From positions 868,001 through 932,000 of the forward strand of contig NZ_WHUV01000001.1 of assembly GCF_009380155.1 (NCBI RefSeq): DNA of 64,000 nucleotides. The letters are read 5' to 3'. Numbering within the stretch: position 1 is the first letter of the stretch; the number at the start of each line of letters is the position of its first letter. Of the stretch, positions 9,565-16,511 are shown in pieces. The translations under genes were made by a program, and so were the position numbers. The stretch is from Pseudomonas piscis. Its GTDB lineage: Bacteria > Pseudomonadota > Gammaproteobacteria > Pseudomonadales > Pseudomonadaceae. The notes under the pieces are model-generated. The model searched no databases. It was not told the origin of the DNA and was given only the letters and a program-made list of their open reading frames with translations.

Positions 9565-10239
9565 ATGAGCACCTTGCTGGCCCTGGACACCGCGACTGAA
9601 GCCTGCTCCGTTGCTTTGCTGCATGACGGCAAGGTCACGAGCCATTACGAGGTGATCCCGCGCCTGCATGCGCAGAAGCTGTTGCCGATGATCAAGGAGC
9701 TGCTGGCCAACGCCGGGACTACCTTGCAGGCGGTGGACGCCATTGCCTTCGGTCGTGGCCCGGGAGCCTTCACTGGGGTGCGGATCGCGATCGGCGTGGT
9801 GCAGGGCCTGGCCTTTGCCCTGGACCGCCCGGTGCTGCCGGTGTCCAACCTGGCGGTCCTGGCTCAGCGGGCCCTGCGCGAGCACGGCGCGACCCAGGTC
9901 GCGGCGGCCATCGATGCGCGGATGGATGAAGTCTATTGGGGTTGCTACCGGGAAGTCGCCGGCGAGATGCGCCTGGTGGGCAACGAGGCGGTCCTGCCTC
10001 CCGAGGTTGCCGCGTTGCCCCAGGGCAGCAGCGGCGACTGGTTCGGCGCCGGCACCGGATGGGGTTACGGCGAGCGCATTGCGCTCAACCTCAGCGGCCA
10101 GGACGCGGGCATGCTGCCCCATGCCGAAGACCTGCTGGCGCTTGCGCGGTTCGCCTGGGAGCGCGGCGAATCGATCCGTGCCGACGATGCCCAGCCGGTC
10201 TACCTTCGGGACAAGGTAGCCACGCCCAAGGCTCGTTGA
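9565..10239 (+). CDS. tsaB: tRNA threonylcarbamoyladenosine biosynthesis protein TsaB
   Basis: A 224-aa ASKHA-fold protein. With TsaC, TsaD and TsaE it makes N6-threonylcarbamoyl-adenosine (t6A37) in tRNAs reading ANN codons. It is a scaffold and activator of TsaD rather than the catalyst. Diagnostic stretches are LALDTATEACSVAL at the N-terminus and FGRGPGAFTGVRI (about 62-74). Start ATG 9565 is preferred by comparison with the family (MSTLLALDT); an ATG four codons upstream is also in frame. The next enzyme in this modification route, tcdA (t6A to ct6A), is also in the window at 29.4 kb. Confidence 0.95.
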   Translation: MSTLLALDTATEACSVALLHDGKVTSHYEVIPRLHAQKLLPMIKELLANAGTTLQAVDAIAFGRGPGAFTGVRIAIGVVQGLAFALDRPVLPVSNLAVLAQRALREHGATQVAAAIDARMDEVYWGCYREVAGEMRLVGNEAVLPPEVAALPQGSSGDWFGAGTGWGYGERIALNLSGQDAGMLPHAEDLLALARFAWERGESIRADDAQPVYLRDKVATPKAR

Positions 10240-10426
10240 ATAATCCCGTGCCGATTGGCGGATGGAATGGGTAATCTCCACGACTGACGCCAATCGTCCG
10301 GTTTTTGACGCGAATCCTGCCCGGATTCAAACCTTTTGGCTTTTCTGTGTTCTAGTTATCACTCGGGCATTTGCTAAGTCGAAGCGGTGCCGCTAAATTG
10401 CCATCATCGACCCCGGGCTTTTCAGT

Positions 10427-10726
10427 ATGCGTATAGACGGCATCTCCTCGCACTCCTACCCCATCAAGCGCAAGCCTCGCAAAGGCCGGGCGCAGGTAGA
10501 CGAGTCCCTGGACGATATCGAGGCCGTCGATGTCCAACCCGAGCCCGCAGCCCAGGGCCGTTCCCAGTCAGCCTCCCGTACCAGCAATCTTCCCGCCCGT
10601 CCCCAGGACATGATCTTCCAGCGCGCAATGAAAAGAAGCGTGGCCAATGCCCTGGCCAGCTATCTGACCACCGCGGGTTTCGTCGATTGGGATATGGAAG
10701 TGGTGGGGCTCGACCTGCACATCTGA
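10427..10726 (+). CDS. Small conserved protein of unknown function, coupled to DUF72 gene
   Basis: A 99-aa protein. The N-terminal two thirds are polar and probably disordered (rich in Arg, Gln, Ser, Pro). The C-terminus (about 60-99, MIFQRAMKRSVANALASYL then VDWDMEVVGLDLHI) looks like a short folded or binding element. There is no signal peptide. Its TGA overlaps the ATG of the DUF72 gene (TGATG), so the two are translationally coupled. I do not recognise a named family. The 187-nt gap upstream shows no convincing terminator. Confidence 0.68.
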   Translation: MRIDGISSHSYPIKRKPRKGRAQVDESLDDIEAVDVQPEPAAQGRSQSASRTSNLPARPQDMIFQRAMKRSVANALASYLTTAGFVDWDMEVVGLDLHI

Positions 10727-11583
10727 TGCTGCCCTATTTTCTCGGTTGTCCTTCCTGGAGCGAAAACGCCTGGCGCGAGTACCTGTACCCGGAGGATGCG
10801 CGACCCAACGATTTTCTCGGCCTGTACTGCCAGGTGTTCAACGCCGTCGAGGGCAATACCACCTTCTATGCCCGGCCCGCGCCAGCCACGGTGGAGCGTT
10901 GGGCACAGATCATGCCCGGGCATTTTCGCTTCACAGCCAAGTTCCCGGGCGATATCAGCCATGGCGGCGACCTGCGCGAACAACTGCCGGCTGCCGAGAG
11001 TTTCATCCAGTTGCTCAGCCCCCTGGGTGAGCGGGTGTCGCCGTTGTGGCTGCAGTTGCCGGCCACCTTCGCGCCACAGCGCCTGGGCGAACTGATGGAA
11101 TTCATCGATGGCCTGCAGCGACCGCTGGCGGTGGAGGTCCGGCATCCGGAGTTCTTCGCCAAGGGCGACGCCGAGCGGATGCTCAACCGCTTGCTGCGCG
11201 AACGCGGTGTGGAGCGTATCTGCCTCGACCCACGAGCCCTGTTCAGCTGCACTTCGACGGCGCCAGCGGTGCTGCATGCGCAGTCGAAGAAACCCAAGGT
11301 GCCGCCGCGCCCTGCGGCATTCACCCAGTTTCCCCAGGTACGTTTCATCGGCCATCCCGAGCTTGCGGCCAACGATCCGTTCCTGGTGCCCTGGCTCGAC
11401 AAGGTCGCCGGCTGGATCGAAGAGGGGCGTACGCCCTATGTTTTCCTGCACACCTCCGACAACCGCATGGCCGCTGAACTGGCCCGGCGTTTTCATGCGC
11501 GCCTGATGCAACGTTTGCCTGGTTTGCCCGCCTTGCCTGAGTTATACAGGGAGCCCGCCGCGGAGCAGCTTGGTTTGCTCTGA
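10726..11583 (+). CDS. DUF72 family protein
   Basis: A 285-aa TIM-barrel-like DUF72 protein (YecE type), function unknown. Family hallmarks seen: GCPSWSENAWREYLYP at the N-terminus, FNAVEGNTTFYARP with the NTTFY signature (about residues 39-48), FRFTAKFP, VEVRHPEFF, and FLHTSDN near the C-terminus. The start is fixed by the one-base overlap with the upstream 99-aa gene. The family is sometimes linked to nucleic-acid or iron-sulfur metabolism, but no reaction is established and none is assigned here. Confidence 0.88.
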   Translation: MLPYFLGCPSWSENAWREYLYPEDARPNDFLGLYCQVFNAVEGNTTFYARPAPATVERWAQIMPGHFRFTAKFPGDISHGGDLREQLPAAESFIQLLSPLGERVSPLWLQLPATFAPQRLGELMEFIDGLQRPLAVEVRHPEFFAKGDAERMLNRLLRERGVERICLDPRALFSCTSTAPAVLHAQSKKPKVPPRPAAFTQFPQVRFIGHPELAANDPFLVPWLDKVAGWIEEGRTPYVFLHTSDNRMAAELARRFHARLMQRLPGLPALPELYREPAAEQLGLL

Positions 11584-11613
11584 GGTGCTTTTGCAGCCTT
11601 CGAGGAGCGAGTA

Positions 11614-12447
11614 ATGGATCACGCGCAAACCCTTCGTGCCAATGCCTTCAGAGCCCTGCATGAACGTGCCGGGGCTTTTGTCATTCCCAATCCCTGGGAT
11701 GCCGGCTCCGCCAGGATGCTGGCCGGCCTGGGCTTCGAGGCCCTGGCCACCACCAGTGCCGGCTATGCATTTTCCCTCGCGCGCCCGGATGCCGAAGGCG
11801 CCTTGAGCCTGGCCGATACCCTGGCCAATGTGCGCGGCATCGTCGGCGCCAGCGAGCTGCCGGTAGCCGTGGACCTGGAGAACGGTTTTGCCGAGAGCCC
11901 TGGGGAGTGCGCCCAGGCCCTGTTGCAAGCGGCTGCCTGCGGCGCGGTGGGTGGCTCGATCGAGGACGCCAGCGGTCGTGCCGAAGAGCCCATCTACGAT
12001 TTCCAGCTGGCGGTGGAGCGCATCGAGGCTTGCGTCGCGGCGGTGCGTAGCCTGCCGTTCTCCTTCACCCTGACTGCCCGGGCGGAGAACCAGCTGCACG
12101 GCTGCAATGACCTGGCGGACACCATCCGCCGCTTGCAGGCCTATGCCGAGGCCGGCGCCGACGTGCTCTACGCCCCGGCGCTGCGCAGTGCGCAGGAGAT
12201 CAGCCAAGTGGTGCGGGCGGTGGCGCCCAAACCGGTGAACGTGCTGATGTCCGGCGGCCTGGACCTGAGCGTGGCGCAACTGGCGGAACTGGGCGTCAAG
12301 CGCATCAGTGTCGGTTCGGCCCTGGCCCGGGCGGCCTATGGCGCGTTCTACCAGGCGGCGCAGGAGATCCGTGACCAGGGCCGCTTCGATTTCGCCGAGC
12401 GGGCGATTCCCTTCGGGCAGATCAATCAATTGTTCAAGCAGTCGTAA
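11614..12447 (+). CDS. Isocitrate lyase/PEP mutase superfamily enzyme
   Basis: A 277-aa TIM-barrel enzyme. Visible motifs are the N-terminal IPNPWDAGSARML, ATTSAGYAFSL, the metal-site strand VAVDLENGF (about 88-96), GGSIEDASGR (about 112-121) and LTARAEN (about 151-157). These place it in the superfamily that makes or breaks C-C or C-P bonds next to a carboxylate (PEP mutase, methylisocitrate lyase, oxaloacetate decarboxylase). The isocitrate lyase signature KKCGH and the PEP mutase signature EDKxxPK are absent, so neither specific activity is supported. It sits 30 nt after the DUF72 gene with its own GAGGAGCGAG Shine-Dalgarno. Confidence 0.83.
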   Translation: MDHAQTLRANAFRALHERAGAFVIPNPWDAGSARMLAGLGFEALATTSAGYAFSLARPDAEGALSLADTLANVRGIVGASELPVAVDLENGFAESPGECAQALLQAAACGAVGGSIEDASGRAEEPIYDFQLAVERIEACVAAVRSLPFSFTLTARAENQLHGCNDLADTIRRLQAYAEAGADVLYAPALRSAQEISQVVRAVAPKPVNVLMSGGLDLSVAQLAELGVKRISVGSALARAAYGAFYQAAQEIRDQGRFDFAERAIPFGQINQLFKQS

Positions 12448-12459
12448 AAAGGAATTGGC

Positions 12460-13158
12460 GTGAGGGCAAGGAGGGTTGTGGGCGCCCTGGTGTTGCTGGG
12501 CGCCCTGTTGTTGATTGGTGTGCGGTTGGGCTGGCTGGCGCTGGCCGATGCCTGGAATCCCTGGGCGCCGCTGGATGTGCGGGCCAAGCCCAATCTGTTG
12601 ACCCGCTTCAAGCTGTCACGACTGCAGGATGACCCGCAGCTGTGCGACCAGGCCCTCGCGACCTCGGGCTTGCGCACCAGTCGCCAACCCGACAGCCGTG
12701 CCGATGTGGACTGTCCCTTGAGCAATACCGTGCGAGTGCAGGGCGGCGATATCGCCCTGAGTAGCAGCTTCCTCGCCAGTTGCCCGCTGGCCGTGGCCTT
12801 TGCCCTGTACCAGCGCCATGGCTTGCAGCCGGCGGCGCAGCAGGTGTTTGGCCAGCGGGTGGCGCGCGTCGATCACCTGGGCAGTTTTGCCTGTCGCAAT
12901 ATGTATCACCGCAAGATTGGCTGGCGCAGCGAGCATGCCAGCGCCAACGCCCTGGATATCGCCGGCTTTCGCCTGAGTGACGGACGCAATATCAGCGTGC
13001 TCAAGGATTGGCCGAAGGACAGTGCCGAGGGACGGTTTCTGCGCCTGGCCCGGGATGGTGCCTGCGACGCTTTCAACGTGGTGCTGGGGCCGGATTTCAA
13101 CAGCGCCCATCGCAACCATTTCCACCTGGACCTGGGGCCGCTCTGGCGTTGTCGCTGA
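12460..13158 (+). CDS. Extensin-like_C protein with M15-type zinc site (putative cell-wall peptidase)
   Basis: A 232-aa protein with GTG start. An uncleaved or cleavable hydrophobic N-terminus (about 6-28) puts the rest in the periplasm. The domain has SEHASANALDI (157-167) and HRNHFHLD (217-224). This is the HxxxxxxD...HxH arrangement of LAS/M15 D,D-carboxypeptidases (ligands likely His159, Asp166, His222). Cysteines at 62, 85, 108, 145, 202 and 231 could form disulfides. Family name is extensin-like C-terminal domain; a peptidoglycan peptidase role is inference from the metal site. It starts 12 nt after the ICL/PEP mutase gene. Confidence 0.82.
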   Translation: MRARRVVGALVLLGALLLIGVRLGWLALADAWNPWAPLDVRAKPNLLTRFKLSRLQDDPQLCDQALATSGLRTSRQPDSRADVDCPLSNTVRVQGGDIALSSSFLASCPLAVAFALYQRHGLQPAAQQVFGQRVARVDHLGSFACRNMYHRKIGWRSEHASANALDIAGFRLSDGRNISVLKDWPKDSAEGRFLRLARDGACDAFNVVLGPDFNSAHRNHFHLDLGPLWRCR

Positions 13159-13167
13159 GGGACAGGG

Positions 13168-13785
13168 TCAGGCGGCGATGCGCAGGTTCTGCAGGATCAG
13201 CGGACGGGCCCAGCCCATGTCGAAGTCCATCTGCCGTTGCTGCTCGATAAGCTCTTGTGGCGGGAACGGCTCGGCCGGCTTGTCCAGCAGGTCCATCTCG
13301 AATTCGGCGATCGGCAGGTGCAGCGGGCGCGGGGCCGGGGCCGGGCCGGGCTCTGGCAGGGGCTGGCCGGCATTGAGCACGATCGGGCGTACCCAGCCGC
13401 TCTCGAAATCTTGCTGGCGTTGCTGGGCGATGATTTCTTCCGGCGGGAAGGGCGGGGCTGGTTTGTCCAGCAGTTCCATCTCGAACTCGGCGATGGGCAG
13501 GAACAGTGGCTCGGGCGGACGGACTTCGGTGTCCTGGACCTCGCAACCGCGCTGGTTGACGATCTGCGCCAGTATCTCGCTGCCACCGGCAGGTTCCACC
13601 GGGCCATCGACGGCCACCTTGGGCATGGCTTCAACGCCGGCGCCATCACCTCTTTGCTCGGCCAGGGCCTGGGCGAAGAAGTCCTGCCACAGGTGGCTGA
13701 CGCCACTGAGTGCCTGGGAGTTGCGCAGGCCATAGTCGCCATGGGGCGAGATATAACCTATCGATGTGCGTTGAATGTCTGACAT
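13168..13785 (-). CDS. Unrecognised protein with an internal duplicated 47-residue repeat
   Basis: A 205-aa protein without signal peptide or membrane segment. The N-terminal 90 residues are low in recognisable motifs (SDIQRTSIGYISPHGDYG at the start). Residues 93-139 and 154-200 are near copies of one unit: both contain LPIAEFEM, LLDKPA, PFPP, QQRQ, DF and GW-RP. A proline/alanine linker (about 140-153) joins them. The repeat is polar and acidic, more like a binding motif than an enzyme domain. It converges on the extensin-like gene and diverges from rsmJ. I know no function. Confidence 0.72.
   Translation of the reverse strand: MSDIQRTSIGYISPHGDYGLRNSQALSGVSHLWQDFFAQALAEQRGDGAGVEAMPKVAVDGPVEPAGGSEILAQIVNQRGCEVQDTEVRPPEPLFLPIAEFEMELLDKPAPPFPPEEIIAQQRQQDFESGWVRPIVLNAGQPLPEPGPAPAPRPLHLPIAEFEMDLLDKPAEPFPPQELIEQQRQMDFDMGWARPLILQNLRIAA
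13186..13509 (-). repeat. Two-copy in-gene repeat (141 bp units)
   Basis: Copy 1 spans 13369-13509 and copy 2 spans 13186-13326, in the same frame and 183 nt apart start to start. They encode the duplicated LPIAEFEM...LLDKPA...PFPP...GW block. The protein copies are more alike than the DNA copies, which suggests selection rather than a recent duplication. Confidence 0.8.
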
Positions 13786-13878
13786 TGCTCTCGGTCGACG
13801 CTGAGCTCTGGCAAAATGGCCGATAGTCCTGTTATCGGCAGTTTTTGCCGATCATTAATTTTTTGAGTGTGTTTTCAG

Positions 13879-14661
13879 ATGAGTGAGCAACCTGCGGCCT
13901 GCCGCATCAACGTCGAGGCCCTGGATGCCGGGTTCGAGTCCGAGGCCCGGCAGTGGGCCGAGCGCCTGGGCTTGCCGTTGCAGATCGAGGACGCCGAGTT
14001 CGCCCTGCAGGTGGGCGAGCAGGGGTTGCAACTGCAGCAACTGGGGCCTGACGCCCCGGGGCCGGTACGGGTGGACTTCGTCGAAGGCGGCGCGGCCCAT
14101 CGGCGCTTGTACGGCGGGGGCAGCGGCCAGATGATCGCCAAGGCCGTGGGCGTGGCCCAGGGCGTGCGGCCACGGGTGCTGGATGCCACGGCGGGCCTGG
14201 GCAAGGATGGCTTCGTGCTGGCGACCCTGGGTTGCCAGATGAGCCTGATCGAGCGCCAGCCGCTGATCGGTGCCCTGCTGGAGGATGGCCTGGCTCGTGC
14301 GGCACAGGATGCCGAGGTGGCGCCGATCGTTGCGCGGATGCAACTGCTCAAGGGCAACTCCATCGAGCTGATGCGCAACTGGCAAGGCGAACCGCCCCAG
14401 GTGATCTACCTCGACCCGATGTTCCCCCACCGGGAGAAAAGCGCCCTGGTAAAGAAGGAAATGCGCCTGTTCCGGCCTCTGGTGGGCGACGACAACGACG
14501 CTCCGGCATTGTTGGAAGCGGCCCTGGCCCTGGCCAGCCACCGGGTGGTGGTCAAGCGTCCGCGCAAGGCGCCGTGCATCGACGGACCCAAGCCCAGCCA
14601 TGGCCTGGAAGGCAAGTCCAGCCGCTACGACATCTACCCCAAGAAGGCGCTCAAGGCCTGA
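13879..14661 (+). CDS. rsmJ: 16S rRNA (guanine-1516-N2)-methyltransferase RsmJ
   Basis: A 260-aa SAM-dependent methyltransferase that modifies G1516 of 16S rRNA. The SAM-binding motif is [16 protein letters not shown] (about 101-116), and the catalytic NPPY-like motif appears as [13 protein letters not shown], typical of RsmJ (YhiQ). The C-terminus [16 protein letters not shown] is also diagnostic. Start ATG 13879 ([11 protein letters not shown]) is preferred to an upstream in-frame codon at 13867; the Shine-Dalgarno is weak. A small hairpin (GCCGATA 13819-13825 with TATCGGC 13833-13839) followed by GTTTTT lies in the leader. Confidence 0.93.
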   Translation: MSEQPAACRINVEALDAGFESEARQWAERLGLPLQIEDAEFALQVGEQGLQLQQLGPDAPGPVRVDFVEGGAAHRRLYGGGSGQMIAKAVGVAQGVRPRVLDATAGLGKDGFVLATLGCQMSLIERQPLIGALLEDGLARAAQDAEVAPIVARMQLLKGNSIELMRNWQGEPPQVIYLDPMFPHREKSALVKKEMRLFRPLVGDDNDAPALLEAALALASHRVVVKRPRKAPCIDGPKPSHGLEGKSSRYDIYPKKALKA

Positions 14662-14677
14662 ACTCTGGCCGGCGCGC

Positions 14678-15322
14678 TCAGTCCGGCTCCGGACGATAGG
14701 CGCGCATGAACAGCCCCACCACTTCCCGCACGTGCTCCTCTGCGGCGGCCCCGGCCAGGGGCTTGCCGCAGCCGTAGAGCAAGCGGAAATTCGCCCCGCC
14801 CTTGAGCATGCAGAAGAAGTGTTCGGCGGCGTTGCGCGGCTTGTCGATACTCAGGGTGCCCTGCTGGTGGATCTTGCCCAGGAGCCGTTCCATGCCCTGC
14901 AGGACACGTTCGGGACCGGCTTCGAAGAACACCTGCGAGAGCTTGGGGTCCTGGCTGCCCAGGGTCATGATCAGGCGATGCAGGTTGATCGATTCGTCGC
15001 TGTTGACCAGGTGATGAAACCCCCGGCCGATGGCCAGCAGCAGGCTTTCCACCGAGGTGCCGGGCGTCAGCTCGTAGATCAGCGTAGGCAGTTGTTCCTC
15101 GCACTTGGCCACCACGGCGGCGGAGAACAGCGTCTCCTTGTCGTTGAAGTGGCTGTACACCGTGAGCTTGGAAACCCCGGCTTCGGCGGCGACCGCATCC
15201 ATGCTGGTATTGGCGTAGCCATTGCTCAAGAACAGGCTCTTGGCTGCGTCGAGAATGGCTTGGCGTTTTGCCAGATCCTTGGGCCTGCCTGGCCCAACGT
15301 GTGCGGCGTGATTGTCGGACAT
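14678..15322 (-). CDS. mexL: TetR-family repressor of the adjacent RND efflux operon (MexL-like)
   Basis: A 214-aa TetR regulator. The HTH lies in MDAVAAEAGVSKLTVYSHF (about 41-59), followed by the usual NDKETLF. It is divergent from an RND efflux operon across 94 nt that contain a perfect palindrome over the efflux -10. This is the layout of P. aeruginosa mexL-mexJK, and the flanking rsmJ and plsB region agrees with that locus (recalled). In that system MexL represses mexJK and itself. No clear Shine-Dalgarno precedes the ATG (upstream is A/T-rich), consistent with low expression. The ligand is unknown. Confidence 0.82.
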   Translation of the reverse strand: MSDNHAAHVGPGRPKDLAKRQAILDAAKSLFLSNGYANTSMDAVAAEAGVSKLTVYSHFNDKETLFSAAVVAKCEEQLPTLIYELTPGTSVESLLLAIGRGFHHLVNSDESINLHRLIMTLGSQDPKLSQVFFEAGPERVLQGMERLLGKIHQQGTLSIDKPRNAAEHFFCMLKGGANFRLLYGCGKPLAGAAAEEHVREVVGLFMRAYRPEPD

Positions 15323-15335
15323 TTTTTCGTTGTTA

Positions 15336-15383
15336 ATACTGGACTGGTGAGTTTGCTATTAATAACATACTGGCCAGTATAAT
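15336..15383 (+). promoter_or_regulatory. Operator/promoter between mexL-like and mexJK-like genes
   Basis: ATACTGGCCAGTAT (15367-15380) is a perfect 14-bp palindrome. It overlaps a perfect -10 TATAAT (15378-15383); TTGCTA (15353-15358) is a possible -35 with a long 19-nt spacer. A second half-site ATACTGG occurs at 15336-15342, 31 bp upstream and so on the same DNA face (about three turns). This is the expected arrangement for a TetR dimer blocking polymerase. That the mexL-like protein binds here is inference. Confidence 0.65.
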
Positions 15384-15416
15384 TATTCCAAGCCCCATTA
15401 GCGAAAGGTCGCCGCC

Positions 15417-16505
15417 ATGTTCCGCTATGCCCTGCCAGTCAGCCTGGCTTTTTTTCTGTCTGCTTGTGGGCACGAAGAGCCCGTCCAGATCGGCGTCCGG
15501 CCGGCCATGGTGGTACAGCCAGAGCCTTCGGCACGGGCTTCGGACAGCTACCCCGGCGAAGTACGGGCCCGCTACGAACCGGACCTGGCGTTCCGCATCG
15601 GCGGCAAGGTCAGCCGACGGCTGGTAGAGGAGGGCGAGCGAGTCAAGGCCGACCAGCCGCTGGCCGAGCTCGACCCCCAGGACGTGCGTCTGCAACTGGA
15701 GGCCACCCGGGCCCAGGTCACCGCCGCCAGCGCCAACCTCAACCTGGTGCGTGCCGAGCGCGATCGCTACAAGGCCCTGCTGGACCGGCAGATGGTCAGC
15801 CATTCGCAATACGACAACGCCGAGAACCTCTATCGTTCCGGCGAAGCGCGGCTGAAGCAGATCAAGGCTGAGTTCGATGTCGCCAATAACCAGGCCGGCT
15901 ACGCCGTGCTGCGAGCGCCCCAGAATGGCGTGGTGGCCAAGCGGGCAGTGGAAGTGGGGCAGGTCGTGGCCGCCGGGCAGACGGTCTTCACCCTGGCTAC
16001 CGATGGCGAGCGGGAAGTACTGATCAGCGTCCCGGAACAGAATTTCGGTCGCTTCAAGGTCGGCCAGCCGGTATCGGTGGAGCTCTGGACCCAGCCGGGC
16101 CAGCGCTTTGCCGGACATATCCGTGAGCTGTCGCCAGCCGCCGATCCACGTTCGCGGACCTTCGCCGCGCGCATTGCCTTCAACGCTGGCAAGGTCCCGG
16201 CGGAACTGGGCCAGAGTGCCCGGGTGTTCGTCCAGAACGGCGAGCAAGTGGCGCTGTCGGTACCGCTGTCGGCCTTGACCGCCGAAGGCGGGGCCACCTA
16301 CGTCTGGCGGATCGACGCCAATAACACCCTGCACAAGACCCCGGTACGGGTCGGTGCCTTCAATGAAAAGACCGTGCCGGTGCTCGAAGGCCTGAGCCCA
16401 TCCGACTGGGTGGTGGCGGCAGGCGTGCATGTGCTCCATGAGGGCTTGCAAGTGCGCCCGGTGGATCGCTCCAACCGTGTGGTCAACCTGGCGGCCAAGG
16501 AGTAA
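15417..16505 (+). CDS. mexJ: RND efflux periplasmic adaptor (MexJ-like membrane fusion protein)
   Basis: A 362-aa adaptor lipoprotein with lipobox LSAC (Cys17). Domains follow the HlyD/AcrA plan: beta-barrel and lipoyl halves around VRARYEPDLAFRIGGKV and APQNGVVAKRAVEVGQVV, a helical hairpin between them (about 85-155), then barrel and membrane-proximal domains. It links the inner-membrane pump to an outer-membrane channel. No channel gene is in the operon; MexJK uses channels encoded elsewhere, and the same is expected here. The RND gene starts 6 nt after the stop. Confidence 0.88.
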   Translation: MFRYALPVSLAFFLSACGHEEPVQIGVRPAMVVQPEPSARASDSYPGEVRARYEPDLAFRIGGKVSRRLVEEGERVKADQPLAELDPQDVRLQLEATRAQVTAASANLNLVRAERDRYKALLDRQMVSHSQYDNAENLYRSGEARLKQIKAEFDVANNQAGYAVLRAPQNGVVAKRAVEVGQVVAAGQTVFTLATDGEREVLISVPEQNFGRFKVGQPVSVELWTQPGQRFAGHIRELSPAADPRSRTFAARIAFNAGKVPAELGQSARVFVQNGEQVALSVPLSALTAEGGATYVWRIDANNTLHKTPVRVGAFNEKTVPVLEGLSPSDWVVAAGVHVLHEGLQVRPVDRSNRVVNLAAKE

Positions 16506-16511
16506 TCCCCG

